Part shown: one piece after another, positions 21,375-32,226 of the stretch
How the letters are laid out: the number at the start of each line of letters is the position of its first letter
Position numbering within the stretch: the first letter of the stretch is position 1
NCBI GenBank assembly: GCA_002470465.1
Contig: DKMD01000040.1
Span: 96,231 to 160,230, forward strand
Length of the DNA: 64,000 nt
Direction: 5' to 3'
Source: Pluralibacter sp. UBA7423
Lineage (GTDB): Bacteria; Pseudomonadota; Gammaproteobacteria; Enterobacterales; Enterobacteriaceae
Made by a program: the position numbers and the translations under genes
The notes under the pieces: model-generated
What the model saw: only the letters and a program-made list of their open reading frames with translations
The model's database searches: none
What the model was told of the DNA's origin: nothing

Positions 21375-23165
21375 GTGCAAACCTTTCATGCCGATCTGGC
21401 CGTTATAGGCGCTGGCGGGGCGGGATTACGCGCTGCAATTGCCGCAGCGCAGGCCAATCCCAACGCTAAAATCGCACTGATTTCAAAAGTCTATCCAATG
21501 CGTAGCCATACCGTTGCCGCAGAAGGCGGTTCGGCAGCTGTCGCACAGGATCATGACAGCTTCGAATACCATTTTCACGATACCGTCGCCGGTGGCGACT
21601 GGCTTTGCGAGCAGGACGTGGTGGATTACTTCGTCCACCACTGCCCGACCGAGATGACCCAGCTTGAGCAGTGGGGTTGTCCGTGGAGCCGCCGCGAAGA
21701 TGGATCCGTTAACGTGCGCCGCTTCGGCGGGATGAAAATCGAGCGTACCTGGTTTGCCGCGGATAAAACCGGCTTCCATATGCTCCACACCCTCTTCCAG
21801 ACTTCCCTGCAGTTCCCGCAAATCCAGCGCTTTGACGAGCATTTCGTCCTCGATATTCTGGTCGACGACGGCCAGGCTCGCGGCCTGGTAGCGATGAACA
21901 TGATGGAGGGCGAACTAATCCAGATCCGCGCCAACGCGGTGGTGATGGCGACCGGCGGCGCGGGCCGCGTGTATCGCTACAACACCAACGGCGGTATCGT
22001 CACCGGCGACGGCATGGGTATGGCGCTGAGTCACGGCGTACCGCTGCGCGATATGGAATTCGTCCAGTATCACCCGACTGGCCTGCCGGGCTCCGGCATT
22101 CTGATGACCGAAGGCTGCCGCGGTGAAGGCGGTATTCTGGTCAACAAAGACGGCTACCGCTATTTGCAGGACTACGGCATGGGCCCGGAAACGCCGCTTG
22201 GCGAGCCGAAAAACAAATATATGGAGCTTGGCCCGCGCGACAAAGTTTCGCAGGCGTTCTGGCACGAATGGCGCAAAGGCAACACCATCTCCACCCCGCG
22301 CGGTGACGTGGTGTACCTCGACCTGCGTCATCTGGGCGAGAAAAAACTGCTCGAACGTTTGCCGTTCATCTGCGAACTGGCGAAGGCCTACGTCGGCGTG
22401 GACCCGGTTAAAGAACCGATTCCGGTTCGTCCGACCGCGCACTACACCATGGGCGGGATTGAAACCGATCAGCAGTGTGAGAGCCGCATTAAAGGCCTGT
22501 TCGCCGTCGGCGAATGTTCTTCTGTCGGCCTGCACGGCGCTAACCGTCTGGGCTCCAACTCGCTGGCTGAGCTGGTGGTCTTCGGCCGAATGGCGGGTGA
22601 ACGCGCCATGGAACGCGCCTCAACGGCGGGTGAAGCCAACGGCGCGGCGCTGGATGCACAGGTCGCCGATGTCGAAAAACGCCTGAAAGCGCTGGTCAAT
22701 CAGGAAGGCAACGAGAGCTGGGCGAAAATCCGCGACGAAATGGGTCTGTCGATGGAAGAAGGCTGCGGCATTTACCGTACGCCGGAGCTGATGCAAAAAA
22801 CCATTGATAAGCTTGCAGAGCTGCAGGAACGCTTCAAACGCGTGCGCATTACCGATACCTCCAGCGTCTTCAACACCGACTTGCTGTACACCATCGAACT
22901 GGGCCATGGACTGAACGTTGCCGAATGTATGGCGCACTCTGCCCTGGCGCGTAAAGAGTCTCGCGGCGCCCACCAGCGCCTTGACGAAGGTTGCACCGAA
23001 CGCGACGACGTTAACTTCCTCAAACACACGCTGGCGTTCCGCGATGCAGACGGCACCACGCGTCTGGACTACAGCGACGTGAAAATCACTACGCTGCCGC
23101 CGGCAAAACGCGTGTACGGTGCGGAAGCGGAAGCCGCTGAGAAGAAGGAGACGACCAATGGCTGA
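21375..23165 (+). CDS. frdA: Fumarate reductase flavoprotein subunit FrdA
   Basis: FrdA is the catalytic subunit of the anaerobic menaquinol:fumarate reductase. The FAD-binding [11 protein letters not shown] is at residues 10-20, the His that carries covalent FAD lies in SHTVAAEGG (near residue 45), and substrate-site residues lie in HPTGLPGSG and [10 protein letters not shown]. The 596-residue protein is slightly shorter than E. coli (602), the difference lying in the variable C-terminal tail. The start is GTG, behind TGGAGGAATGTC, as in E. coli. It overlaps frdB by 8 bp. Confidence 0.98.
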   Translation: MQTFHADLAVIGAGGAGLRAAIAAAQANPNAKIALISKVYPMRSHTVAAEGGSAAVAQDHDSFEYHFHDTVAGGDWLCEQDVVDYFVHHCPTEMTQLEQWGCPWSRREDGSVNVRRFGGMKIERTWFAADKTGFHMLHTLFQTSLQFPQIQRFDEHFVLDILVDDGQARGLVAMNMMEGELIQIRANAVVMATGGAGRVYRYNTNGGIVTGDGMGMALSHGVPLRDMEFVQYHPTGLPGSGILMTEGCRGEGGILVNKDGYRYLQDYGMGPETPLGEPKNKYMELGPRDKVSQAFWHEWRKGNTISTPRGDVVYLDLRHLGEKKLLERLPFICELAKAYVGVDPVKEPIPVRPTAHYTMGGIETDQQCESRIKGLFAVGECSSVGLHGANRLGSNSLAELVVFGRMAGERAMERASTAGEANGAALDAQVADVEKRLKALVNQEGNESWAKIRDEMGLSMEEGCGIYRTPELMQKTIDKLAELQERFKRVRITDTSSVFNTDLLYTIELGHGLNVAECMAHSALARKESRGAHQRLDEGCTERDDVNFLKHTLAFRDADGTTRLDYSDVKITTLPPAKRVYGAEAEAAEKKETTNG

Positions 23166-23892
23166 GATGAAAAACCTGAAAGTCGAGATCGTGCGCTACA
23201 ACCCGGAAGTGGACACGGCCCCGCACAGCGCGTTTTACGAAGTGCCTTACGATGAACAAACGTCGCTGCTGGACGCGCTCGGCTACATCAAAGATAACCT
23301 GGCGCCCGACCTGAGCTACCGCTGGTCATGCCGAATGGCGATTTGTGGCTCCTGCGGCATGATGGTCAACAAAGTGCCGAAGCTCGCCTGTAAAACCTTC
23401 CTGCGTGATTACGAGAAAGGCCTGAAGGTCGAGGCGCTGGCTAACTTCCCGATTGAGCGCGATCTGGTGGTCGACATGACTCACTTTATCGAAAGTCTGG
23501 AAGCCATTAAGCCGTACATCATCGGCAATCCGCGCACGCCGGAACAGGGACCGAACAAGCAAACCCCTGCGCAGATGGCGAAATACCATCAGTTCTCCGG
23601 CTGCATCAACTGCGGCCTGTGCTATGCCGCCTGTCCGCAGTTCGGGCTCAATAAAGAATTTATTGGCCCTGCGGCCATTACGCTTGCACATCGTTATAAC
23701 GAAGACAGCCGCGACCACGGCAAAAAGGAGCGCATGGCGCAACTGAACGGCAAAAATGGCGTCTGGAGCTGTACATTTGTCGGCTACTGCTCGGAAGTGT
23801 GTCCGAAGCACGTCGACCCGGCCGCCGCCATTCAGCAGGGTAAAGTGGAAAGCTCGAAAGACTTTCTTATTGCGACCCTGAAACCACGCTAA
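23158..23892 (+). CDS. frdB: Fumarate reductase iron-sulfur subunit FrdB
   Basis: FrdB passes electrons from menaquinol to FrdA through three clusters. The [2Fe-2S] ligands are in [13 protein letters not shown] and the later LAC (near residues 57-77). The [4Fe-4S] and [3Fe-4S] ligands are in [15 protein letters not shown] (near 148) and [17 protein letters not shown] (near 205). The 244-residue protein starts [14 protein letters not shown] at an ATG that overlaps the frdA stop by 8 bp, which favours coupled translation. Confidence 0.98.
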   Translation: MAEMKNLKVEIVRYNPEVDTAPHSAFYEVPYDEQTSLLDALGYIKDNLAPDLSYRWSCRMAICGSCGMMVNKVPKLACKTFLRDYEKGLKVEALANFPIERDLVVDMTHFIESLEAIKPYIIGNPRTPEQGPNKQTPAQMAKYHQFSGCINCGLCYAACPQFGLNKEFIGPAAITLAHRYNEDSRDHGKKERMAQLNGKNGVWSCTFVGYCSEVCPKHVDPAAAIQQGKVESSKDFLIATLKPR

Positions 23893-23902
23893 GGAGTGCA
23901 TC

Positions 23903-24298
23903 ATGACGACAAAACGCAAACCCTACGTGCAGCCAATGACCTCCACGTGGTGGAAAAAACTGCCCTTCTACCGGTTCTATATGATTCGTGAAGGCACCGC
24001 AGTGCCGACGGTCTGGTTCAGTATCGTATTAATTTACGGCCTGTTCGCGCTGAAGCACGGTGCGGAATCCTGGGCAGGGTACGTGGGCTTTCTGCAAAAT
24101 CCAATTGTGGTGATCCTTAACCTGATTACCCTCGCCGCCGCCCTTTTGCATACCAAAACCTGGTTCGAATTGGCGCCAAAAGCTGCAAACGTGATTGTAA
24201 AAGGCGAAAAAATGGGGCCAGAGCCGGTGATTAAGGCGCTGTGGGGGGTGACGATCGTGGTCACCGTGGTTGTCCTGTTTGTCGCACTGTTCTGGTAA
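23903..24298 (+). CDS. frdC: Fumarate reductase membrane anchor FrdC
   Basis: FrdC is one of two hydrophobic anchors that hold FrdAB on the cytoplasmic face and form the menaquinol site. The 131-residue protein has three hydrophobic segments: [20 protein letters not shown] near residue 32, [19 protein letters not shown] near 68, and [17 protein letters not shown] at the C-terminus. The Glu near residue 29 in MIREGTAVP matches the quinol-site region of the family. It lies 10 bp after frdB, with GGAG before the ATG. Confidence 0.97.
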   Translation: MTTKRKPYVQPMTSTWWKKLPFYRFYMIREGTAVPTVWFSIVLIYGLFALKHGAESWAGYVGFLQNPIVVILNLITLAAALLHTKTWFELAPKAANVIVKGEKMGPEPVIKALWGVTIVVTVVVLFVALFW

Positions 24299-24308
24299 GG
24301 AGACCAAG

Positions 24309-24668
24309 ATGATCAATCCAAACCCAAAACGTTCTGACGAGCCCGTGTTCTGGGGCCTGTTTGGTGCGGGTGGCATGTGGGGCGCGATAGTCGCGCCGGT
24401 GATGGTGCTGCTGGTCGGTATACTGCTGCCGCTCGGCCTGGCACCGCATGACGCCTTCAGCTACGAGCGCGTGCTGGCCTTCGCTCAGAGCTTCATCGGC
24501 CGCGTGTTCCTGTTCCTGATGATCGTTCTGCCGCTGTGGTGTGGTCTGCACCGCATTCATCACGCCATGCATGACCTGAAGATTCATGTGCCTAACGGCA
24601 AATGGGTATTCTACGGTCTGGCGGCGATCCTGACGGTGATCACGCTTGTTGGTGTTATTTTCATCTAA
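24309..24668 (+). CDS. frdD: Fumarate reductase membrane anchor FrdD
   Basis: FrdD is the second membrane anchor of fumarate reductase. The 119-residue protein shows three hydrophobic segments ([36 protein letters not shown], and a C-terminal [19 protein letters not shown]) and the conserved [10 protein letters not shown] motif. The ATG at 24309 is chosen because GGAGACCA precedes it and it gives the E. coli length. The next gene is blc; the ampC that follows frdD in E. coli is absent. Confidence 0.97.
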   Translation: MINPNPKRSDEPVFWGLFGAGGMWGAIVAPVMVLLVGILLPLGLAPHDAFSYERVLAFAQSFIGRVFLFLMIVLPLWCGLHRIHHAMHDLKIHVPNGKWVFYGLAAILTVITLVGVIFI

Positions 24669-24675
24669 AGCTGAG

Positions 24676-24697
24676 ATGCCCGGCACGCGCCGGGCAT
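24676..24697 (+). terminator. Hairpin at the end of frdABCD
   Basis: ATGCCCGGC and GCCGGGCAT pair perfectly around ACGC a few bases after the frdD stop, followed by ATTTCTG. The weak T tract suggests partial termination. In E. coli the equivalent hairpin overlaps the ampC promoter; here it precedes blc. Confidence 0.7.
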
Positions 24698-24769
24698 ATT
24701 TCTGTTCGCCTGCCGCACGTTTTCCCCGCACGGTTCTACACTTACAAAAAAGCCTGTAAGGACATTGCC

Positions 24770-25300
24770 ATGCGTCTGCTGCCCATCATTGCGACTGTTG
24801 CTGCTGCGTTTTTGGTTGTTGCCTGTAGTAACCCTGTGCCACCGCCCGGCGTCACCGTTGTTTCCCCTTTCGATACTAACCGCTACCTCGGTACCTGGTA
24901 CGAAATCGCCCGTCTGGACCACAATTTTGAAAGCGGTCTGGAGAAAGTCACCGTCACCTACACTTTGCGCAGCGATAGCAGCATTAACGTGGTGAACAAA
25001 GGCTGGAACCCGGATCGCGGCATGTGGCAATCCACTGACGGTGTAGCCTATTTCACCGGGTCACCAGACAGGGCCGCGCTGAAAGTCTCCTTCTTTGGCC
25101 CGTTCTACGGCGGATACAACGTGATCGCGCTGGATAAAGAGTACCGGCACGCGCTGGTCTGCGGACCGGATCGCGATTATCTGTGGATCCTCGCCCGCAC
25201 GCCGACCATCACTCCCGAAATGAAGCAGCAGATGCTGGACATTGCGACCCGGCAGGGCTTCCCCGTGCAGAAGCTGATTTGGGTAAAACAGACCTATTAG
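24770..25300 (+). CDS. blc: Outer-membrane lipoprotein lipocalin Blc
   Basis: Blc is a bacterial lipocalin anchored to the outer membrane that binds lysophospholipids or fatty acids. The 176-residue precursor has a signal peptide with lipobox LVVAC (Cys19). The lipocalin signature [20 protein letters not shown] follows near residue 37, and the conserved [17 protein letters not shown] segment appears as [17 protein letters not shown]. The ATG at 24770 has AAGGA upstream and matches the E. coli length (177). Its stop codon overlaps that of the convergent gdx gene. Confidence 0.96.
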   Translation: MRLLPIIATVAAAFLVVACSNPVPPPGVTVVSPFDTNRYLGTWYEIARLDHNFESGLEKVTVTYTLRSDSSINVVNKGWNPDRGMWQSTDGVAYFTGSPDRAALKVSFFGPFYGGYNVIALDKEYRHALVCGPDRDYLWILARTPTITPEMKQQMLDIATRQGFPVQKLIWVKQTY

Positions 25301-25614
25301 TGCGTGCTGAGCTTCAGGCCGATAATGCCGCAGACGATCAGCACGAGGCTGAAAATACGCGCCAGGCTTGCCGATTCACCGAGCAACAGAATACCGGTAA
25401 TGGCGGCACCGACCGCGCCGATACCAGTCCAGATGGCATAAGCCGTACCGACCGGCAGGGTTTTCATCGCCCATGAAAGCAGCGCGATGCTGGCAATCAT
25501 TGCCGTGGCTGTGATCACGCTAGGCACCAGACGGGTAAAACCGTGGGTATATTTCAGGCCAACGGCCCAGACAACTTCGAGTAAACCGGCAACAACCAGA
25601 ATTAACCAGGACAT
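25297..25614 (-). CDS. gdx: Guanidinium exporter Gdx (SugE)
   Basis: Gdx is an SMR-family dual-topology exporter that swaps guanidinium for protons. The 105-residue protein has four membrane helices and the family's key glutamate in the first ([16 protein letters not shown], Glu13), then [10 protein letters not shown] in helix 3. The MSWLILV start at 25614 equals the E. coli N-terminus; an ATG four codons earlier is less likely. A two-hairpin guanidine-II riboswitch precedes it, which supports guanidinium as the substrate. Its stop overlaps the blc stop. Confidence 0.96.
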   Translation of the reverse strand: MSWLILVVAGLLEVVWAVGLKYTHGFTRLVPSVITATAMIASIALLSWAMKTLPVGTAYAIWTGIGAVGAAITGILLLGESASLARIFSLVLIVCGIIGLKLSTH

Positions 25615-25627
25615 ATTTGACTCCATG

Positions 25628-25676
25628 ATGGGGTCGTCCCCGGCTTTTGAGATACGCTTACGGGTCGTCCCGCAAG
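25628..25676 (-). promoter_or_regulatory. Guanidine-II (mini-ykkC) riboswitch
   Basis: The minus-strand leader of gdx has two GC-rich hairpins with identical ACGA loops: CGGG-ACGA-CCCG (25672-25661) and GGGG-ACGA-CCCC (25641-25630), about 20 nt apart. Paired ACGR-loop hairpins are the defining feature of the mini-ykkC class, which binds two guanidinium ions. The second hairpin ends about 15 nt before the gdx ATG, so ligand binding would act on ribosome access. Confidence 0.93.
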
Positions 25677-25692
25677 GTCGTGAAGAGTCTTT

Positions 25693-25720
25693 ATTCTAGC
25701 CGCACTTTTTGGGGATGCAA
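25693..25720 (-). promoter_or_regulatory. Likely gdx promoter
   Basis: On the minus strand, TTGCAT (25720-25715) and TAGAAT (25698-25693) are 16 bp apart and place the transcript start just upstream of the riboswitch. Hexamers and position only. Confidence 0.6.
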
Positions 25721-25868
25721 GGGATTTAGGTTAAGTCGCCTTTCCACGATGATGAGGTGAATTGGGCGCATTTCAATGCGGAAATCGCCTTTTTATCTGC
25801 ACGTAACCTTCTTTATGATGGCTTCATGGTGTATTGCCCCACAACTATGAAGTGCTCATCAACCCAGC

Positions 25869-26450
25869 ATGTATAAAATCCTGATTATTGATCGCTGCAG
25901 TTTCACCCGCCTCGGACTTGAGGCATGGTTACAGCAGATCAATGGCGGTTCCACGTCATTTTTAGTCACTCCACTAAATAGCCTGCTTCTGGCGAAAGCG
26001 CATATTGAAAGCTGGCAGCCGCATCTGGTGATAGCCGATTTCGCCGCCTTCCAGCACGATCTTAAGCAATCACATTTTCTTCCCGCGCTCCTCGCCGTCT
26101 GCGAACAGCGCTCGCGCTTGATACGCCTCCAGAGCGAGCCGCTGACTTTTAAAAACGTCGGTGAAGAAGTCGCCAAAAACGCGCCAATCGAAAAATTGAG
26201 GCATCAAGTCCTGACCGCTTTGTACAGTTGGCCTAAAACTCACCCAGCACCTATCGCCACACCGCTGTTAACACGTCAGGAAGAAAAAGTATTGTCGCTG
26301 TGGATGGAAGGCGTCAGCAATCAGGCGATTGCCAGCGAAATGCAGATTACCGGAAAAACTGTCTATACCTATAAATGTAATATTCGCATGAAGCTGAAAG
26401 TCGAAAATCGCTTTTCGCCATTTATCCCGTCAGCCAAGAGTGTTGAATAG
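25869..26450 (+). CDS. LuxR-type regulator next to entericidins (EcnR/EntR-like)
   Basis: A 193-residue regulator. The C-terminal part (about 128-185) is a LuxR-type helix-turn-helix: LLTRQEEKVLSLWMEGVSNQAIASEMQITGKTVYTYKCNIRMKL. The N-terminal 110 residues (MYKILIIDRCSFTRLGLEAWL) look like a degenerate receiver domain: IIDR takes the place of the acidic pair, and no clear phosphoacceptor Asp is seen, so phosphorylation is doubtful. It lies between gdx and ecnB, the place where C. freundii carries ecnR (EntR) beside the entericidins; orthology is inferred from position and size. A strong inverted repeat follows its stop at 26451-26474. Confidence 0.75.
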   Translation: MYKILIIDRCSFTRLGLEAWLQQINGGSTSFLVTPLNSLLLAKAHIESWQPHLVIADFAAFQHDLKQSHFLPALLAVCEQRSRLIRLQSEPLTFKNVGEEVAKNAPIEKLRHQVLTALYSWPKTHPAPIATPLLTRQEEKVLSLWMEGVSNQAIASEMQITGKTVYTYKCNIRMKLKVENRFSPFIPSAKSVE

Positions 26451-26480
26451 CGGTACGGCCGCAAAGCCGTACCGAACAGC

Positions 26481-26627
26481 TTAGTTCTGAGCTTTAGTCG
26501 CAGCACCTGAAATAGCCTGGCCGCCACTGGAAATGTCTTCTCCAACGCCCTTCGTCGTATTACAACCGGAAAGCACGGACGAAAGTACCAGGAGAGTAAA
26601 AAACGCAGCAATTGTCTTCTTAATCAT
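26481..26627 (-). CDS. ecnB: Entericidin B lipoprotein
   Basis: A 48-residue lipoprotein precursor, [27 protein letters not shown] onward, ending GAATKAQN. The lipobox LSGC places the lipidated Cys at residue 22, leaving a 27-residue mature peptide with [19 protein letters not shown]. It matches E. coli EcnB (48 residues) at most positions. In E. coli, EcnB is a stress- and stationary-phase-induced toxin-like lipoprotein, countered by EcnA. It is tandem with ecnA on the minus strand and convergent with the LuxR-type regulator. It is short enough to be missed by many gene callers. Confidence 0.93.
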   Translation of the reverse strand: MIKKTIAAFFTLLVLSSVLSGCNTTKGVGEDISSGGQAISGAATKAQN

Positions 26628-26734
26628 GATCTCATCCTTTTATTGCCAGTGAGTATTTGTGCTGTAGCAACATAAGCATAGACAAGATCCCCACAGATGG
26701 ACGGAAAAGGCACATTTTTTAAGACGATGGGAGA

Positions 26735-26872
26735 TTATTTACTGGCCGCGTGGGAAATAGAGTTCCCCAGATGTTCGACATCCTGACCAAAACCACGAAA
26801 GGTGTTGCAGCCGGAAAGCAGCGTTCCGCCTAACAGCAGTACAAAGAAAAGTTTGACTAAACGGTTCATCAT
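26735..26872 (-). CDS. ecnA: Entericidin A lipoprotein
   Basis: A 45-residue lipoprotein precursor beginning MMNRLVKLFFVLLLGGTLLSGC, with the lipidated Cys at residue 22. The mature part NTFRGFGQDVEHLGNSISHAASK contains the GFG-D-HLGNSIS pattern of entericidin A. In E. coli EcnA is the antidote-like partner of EcnB. The first ATG (26872) is used; a second follows directly. It precedes ecnB by 107 bp on the minus strand, and follows the efp terminator. Confidence 0.92.
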   Translation of the reverse strand: MMNRLVKLFFVLLLGGTLLSGCNTFRGFGQDVEHLGNSISHAASK

Positions 26873-26883
26873 CCCTGCCCCTG

Positions 26884-26921
26884 AAAAAAAATCGACACAG
26901 CGAACGCCGTGCCGATTTTTT
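26884..26921 (-). terminator. Terminator after efp
   Basis: On the minus strand, ATCGGCAC and a GTGTCGAT arm pair around a short loop, flanked by A and T tracts. It lies 11 bp past the efp stop and should end its transcript before ecnA. Confidence 0.8.
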
Positions 26922-26931
26922 ATAGCATGAA

Positions 26932-27498
26932 TTACTTCACGCGAGAAACGTATTCACCAGAGCGGGTGTCAACTTTGATCACTTCGCCAATCTGAACGAA
27001 CAGAGGAACTTTAACCACGGCGCCGGTGCTCAGGGTCGCTGGCTTGCCGCCGGTACCTGCGGTATCACCTTTCAGGCCTGGATCGGTTTCAACGATTTCC
27101 AGCTCAACGAAGTTTGGCGGCGTCACGGCGATTGGGCGACCGTCCCACAGGGTCACGATGCACTCAGCCTGGTCCAGCAGCCATTTAGCGTTATCGCCAA
27201 CCGCTTTCTCATCGGCAGCCAGCTGCTCGAAGGTTTCGTTGTTCATGAAGTGCCAGAACTCACCGTCGTTGTAGAGGTAAGTCAGGTTCATGTCCACAAC
27301 GTCTGCGCCTTCGGCGGAGTCGGTGGATTTGAAGGTTTTCTCAACGCGGGTGCCGGTCAGCAGACGGCGCAGCTTAACGCGTGCGAACGCCTGGCCTTTG
27401 CCCGGTTTTACGAATTCGCTGGATTCGACCGCGTACGGTTCGCCATCCATCATGATTTTAAGACCGGCACGGAAATCGTTGCTAGAATAAGTCGCCAT
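26932..27498 (-). CDS. efp: Elongation factor P
   Basis: EF-P enters the ribosomal E site and rescues stalling at polyproline stretches. The 188-residue protein starts [22 protein letters not shown] and has the three-domain EF-P fold. The KOW-like N domain carries the modified lysine in [10 protein letters not shown], the Lys of PGKGQ at residue 34. The C-terminal OB domain ends [13 protein letters not shown]. The modifying enzymes epmA and epmB are both in the window, and epmB is directly divergent from efp (40 bp gap). The start at 27498 follows AGAGGGCC. Confidence 0.98.
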   Translation of the reverse strand: MATYSSNDFRAGLKIMMDGEPYAVESSEFVKPGKGQAFARVKLRRLLTGTRVEKTFKSTDSAEGADVVDMNLTYLYNDGEFWHFMNNETFEQLAADEKAVGDNAKWLLDQAECIVTLWDGRPIAVTPPNFVELEIVETDPGLKGDTAGTGGKPATLSTGAVVKVPLFVQIGEVIKVDTRSGEYVSRVK

Positions 27499-27538
27499 AA
27501 GGCCCTCTAAATTTGTTAACTGGTAGCTAAGCCACAAA

Positions 27539-28567
27539 ATGGCGCATATTGTAACCCTAAACACCCCATCCAGAGAAGATTGGTTATCGCAACTTGCCGA
27601 TGTAATCACCGATCCCGATGAGCTGTTACGTCTCTTAAATGTAGACGCTGATGAAAATTTGTTCGCCGGACGCGACGCTAAGCGTTTATTCCCGCTGCGT
27701 GTCCCGCGGGCGTTTGCCGCGCGTATGCAAAAAGGCAATCCGAATGACCCGCTGCTATTGCAGGTGGTGACCGCTCAGCAGGAGTTTGTTGCAGCCCCTG
27801 GATTCAGCACCGACCCGCTGGAAGAGCAGAACAGCGTGGTGCCAGGCCTGCTGCATAAATACCGTAACCGGGCGCTGCTGCTGGTGAAGGGCGGCTGTGC
27901 GGTCAACTGCCGCTACTGCTTCCGCCGCCATTTCCCGTATGCTGAGAATCAGGGCAACAAACGCAACTGGCAGGCGGCGCTGGACTATATCAGCGCTCAC
28001 CCGGAACTGGATGAGATTATCTTCTCCGGCGGCGATCCGTTGATGGCCAAAGACCATGAGCTGGACTGGCTGCTCAACGCGCTTGAGGCCATCCCGCACA
28101 TCAAACGCCTGCGTATTCACAGCCGTTTGCCGATCGTTATCCCGGCGCGCATTACGGATACGCTGGCGGAACGCTTTTCGCGCTCCTCTCTGCAAATCCT
28201 GCTGGTAAACCACATCAACCACGCCCAGGAAATTGACGATAACTTCCGCCAGGCAATGCACAAACTGAAAATAGCGGGCGTAACGCTGCTGAATCAGAGC
28301 GTGCTGCTGCGCGGCGTGAACGACAATGCGCTAACGCTGGCTAACCTTAGCAATGCTTTATTTGATGCCGGCGTTATGCCCTACTACCTGCACGTGCTGG
28401 ATAAGGTGCAGGGTGCGGCGCATTTCATGGTGAGCGATGACGAAGCGCGAACGATTATGCGCGAACTGCTGACGCTGGTTTCGGGCTACATGGTGCCAAA
28501 ACTGGCCCGTGAAATTGGCGGTGAACCAAGCAAAACGCCGCTGGATTTGCAGCTGCGACAGAGCTGA
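27539..28567 (+). CDS. epmB: EF-P (R)-beta-lysine synthase EpmB
   Basis: EpmB is a radical SAM, PLP-dependent lysine 2,3-aminomutase paralogue that turns L-alpha-lysine into (R)-beta-lysine, the substrate EpmA attaches to EF-P. The 342-residue length equals E. coli. The radical SAM CxxxCxxC motif is in [18 protein letters not shown] (near residue 120), with [10 protein letters not shown] after it. The lysine that binds PLP should lie in the C-terminal part near [15 protein letters not shown]. It is divergent from efp with only 40 bp between the start codons, so their promoters must overlap or lie within the genes. Confidence 0.97.
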   Translation: MAHIVTLNTPSREDWLSQLADVITDPDELLRLLNVDADENLFAGRDAKRLFPLRVPRAFAARMQKGNPNDPLLLQVVTAQQEFVAAPGFSTDPLEEQNSVVPGLLHKYRNRALLLVKGGCAVNCRYCFRRHFPYAENQGNKRNWQAALDYISAHPELDEIIFSGGDPLMAKDHELDWLLNALEAIPHIKRLRIHSRLPIVIPARITDTLAERFSRSSLQILLVNHINHAQEIDDNFRQAMHKLKIAGVTLLNQSVLLRGVNDNALTLANLSNALFDAGVMPYYLHVLDKVQGAAHFMVSDDEARTIMRELLTLVSGYMVPKLAREIGGEPSKTPLDLQLRQS

Positions 28568-28590
28568 ACCCAATAGATCGCAGATAATAA

Positions 28591-28612
28591 AACGCCCTCA
28601 CGATGGAGGGCG
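28591..28612 (-). terminator. Terminator between epmB and yjeI
   Basis: CGCCCTC and GAGGGCG pair around a six-base loop. On the minus strand the stem is followed by TTTTATTAT, so it best fits termination of yjeI and may also slow epmB transcripts. Confidence 0.75.
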
Positions 28613-28632
28613 CATTCATCACATAAAGTGAC

Positions 28633-28986
28633 TCAGTTCGGGCACTTATAGACCTGGCCGATCATTTCGCTGTCGGTCGGGACGAAGCTGGAAAGCATTC
28701 CCTGAGTCGGGCTGCTGACGCCGTAAATCACGTTGCCGCCCATTTCCGCCGCCTGGTTGCGCAGCGCATTCGCCGCACCACGCATTGAACCGCCCTCTTC
28801 ACCGCGCTGGCCAGAAAGCCAGTTGCTCTGCTTGCCCGTTGCGGAGCCAATCAGATGGCATTCGGTGCCCGGCTTATCTTCAACAAAGCGAACGTTTTGC
28901 CCGCCTGCGGTCAGTTCATTGCTGGAACTGCAGCCTGCCAGCATTAAAGCGGCACCGACGATCCCTGCACAGACTTTTACGCGCAT
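28633..28986 (-). CDS. yjeI: Lipoprotein YjeI (DUF4156)
   Basis: A 117-residue lipoprotein matching E. coli YjeI in length and sequence. The signal peptide MRVKVCAGIVGAALMLAGC has lipobox LAGC (Cys19). The mature part contains the glycine-rich GQRGEEGGSMRGAANALRNQAAEMGGNVIY segment typical of DUF4156 and ends in VYKCPN. Function is unknown. The ATG at 28986 fits the signal peptide; earlier in-frame ATGs would add a charged leader. It is oriented like groSL but separated from it by a strong terminator. Confidence 0.9.
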   Translation of the reverse strand: MRVKVCAGIVGAALMLAGCSSSNELTAGGQNVRFVEDKPGTECHLIGSATGKQSNWLSGQRGEEGGSMRGAANALRNQAAEMGGNVIYGVSSPTQGMLSSFVPTDSEMIGQVYKCPN

Positions 28987-29055
28987 GTTATTCCTCGTTA
29001 TTAGTGGGCTGGACACAACTTGTCCGAGTGAACGTTATACTAAAAAGATGACCAA

Positions 29056-29095
29056 AAGAAAAACCCCCGGGGCATGTTCTGCCACAGGGGTTTTC
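29056..29095 (-). terminator. Terminator in the groL-yjeI gap
   Basis: On the minus strand AAAACCCC and GGGGGTTTTT pair across an inner stem (GGCA with TGCC), followed by TTTTCTTTT. It can end groSL transcription ahead of yjeI. Confidence 0.75.
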
Positions 29096-29241
29096 TATTT
29101 TTTGCGAAATGTTTATTTAATCGAATAATTCAAGTTGCAGAAAGGCGACAAGTGGGTGAATCCCCGAAAGCTTACTTAAGTAAGTGACCGGGGTGAACTC
29201 ACGCAGTCAACGCATCTGCGGCTTGAAGAATGAAGATTAAA

Positions 29242-30909
<1,668 letters not shown>

Positions 30910-30925
30910 TCAGTGTGCGAATGAA

Positions 30926-31285
<360 letters not shown>

Positions 31286-31298
31286 CTAGTGACGAGAG

Positions 31299-31326
31299 AG
31301 ATGGGGATGGGAATTTTTCCTTCAAG
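31299..31326 (-). promoter_or_regulatory. Sigma-32 heat-shock promoter of groSL
   Basis: On the minus strand CTTGAA (31326-31321) and CCCCATCT (31306-31299) are separated by 14 bp, matching the sigma-32 consensus CTTGAA-N13-14-CCCCAT. The surrounding sequence resembles the E. coli groE promoter. Confidence 0.92.
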
Positions 31327-31389
31327 GGGGGCACATCAAAAAAATCTTCAGAATTGGCCTTAATTCACGAAACGAAGCTTTCAGAAGCA

Positions 31390-31414
31390 AAAGGCCCGGA
31401 AGTTCCGGGCCTTT
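31390..31414 (-). terminator. Terminator after fxsA
   Basis: AAGGCCCGGAA and TTCCGGGCCTT form a near-perfect stem directly after the fxsA stop; on the minus strand it is followed by TTTTGCTTCT. Confidence 0.85.
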
Positions 31415-31421
31415 CATCTGC

Positions 31422-31892
31422 TTAGCGATCGTCTTTATGATCGAGGCGCTCGTGCTGCTCATCCTTGCGCTGATACTCCCCTTCAAACGTGTCGCCTCCT
31501 TTCTCAGGCGAGGTGAAACCCCCACCCGGCGTGCGCGCAAAGCGCAGGTGCGGCATCAGCTTCAGCGTCAGGTGTTTTTGCACCGGCGGTAAAAGCAGAA
31601 GCAGGCCAAGGAAGTCGGTAAAGAAGCCCGGGATCACCAGCAACAGGCCAGAGATAATCAGCGATACGCTTTTAATCATCTCCGCCGCCGGGCTTTCACC
31701 CGCCTGCATTTTCTGCTGCATCAGCAGGAAGTTTTTGAAGCCCTGATGACGAATCAAAGACATCCCGATGACCGAGGTGAAAATCACCAGAATCAGCGTC
31801 AGGAAAACGCCCAGCACATGCGCGACCTGGATAAAAATCGAGATCTCGATGTAGACGTATAAAAAGATGGCAAGCAGCGGTATCCAGCGCAC
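31422..31892 (-). CDS. fxsA: Inner-membrane protein FxsA
   Basis: FxsA is a small inner-membrane protein whose overproduction suppresses phage T7 exclusion by plasmid F; its normal role is not settled. The 156-residue protein has hydrophobic segments at its N-terminus (RWIPLLAIFLYVYIEISIFI and a second near residues 25-45) and another pair near residues 75-105 (LIISGLLLVIPGFFTDFLGLLLLLPP). The GFFTDFLG motif is characteristic of the family. The C-terminal tail is charged and His/Asp-rich (KDEQHERLDHKDDR). It is divergent from aspA and is the gene upstream of groSL, as in E. coli. Confidence 0.94.
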   Translation of the reverse strand: MRWIPLLAIFLYVYIEISIFIQVAHVLGVFLTLILVIFTSVIGMSLIRHQGFKNFLLMQQKMQAGESPAAEMIKSVSLIISGLLLVIPGFFTDFLGLLLLLPPVQKHLTLKLMPHLRFARTPGGGFTSPEKGGDTFEGEYQRKDEQHERLDHKDDR

Positions 31893-32074
31893 TGGTTTCT
31901 CCTGTGAAAACCGCCGCTCGTAGCGACGGTTTGAATGGGTTTGCGATTCGCGTATTCAGGAGATGGAGGCAAAAAAACCTTTTTCAATCCGCTGCATCAC
32001 GCTTTTTTCCCGTACGGTTTTTGCGGTGATTCATTTCACAGATTAATAAATCGGATGCGGGTCGGCGCAGTTTA

Positions 32075-32090
32075 AGTGATCCAGGTTACG
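32075..32090. promoter_or_regulatory. Possible CRP site in the fxsA-aspA gap
   Basis: AGTGATCCAGGTTACG resembles TGTGA-N6-TCACA with one good and one weaker half-site, about 140 bp before aspA. aspA is CRP-regulated in E. coli. The remainder of the 334-bp gap shows no gene and should hold both divergent promoters. Confidence 0.4.
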
Positions 32091-32226
32091 GCAATTCGCT
32101 ATTATCAGCATATGATCGTGGGCATCGGGCCGATTAAGGAAATAATCGTCGGCCAAAAAACAGACAAGACTCCACTCGTCCTGTGTATAAGATGAATTCA
32201 TTAGCAGCTTAATCAAGAAGGTTCAC

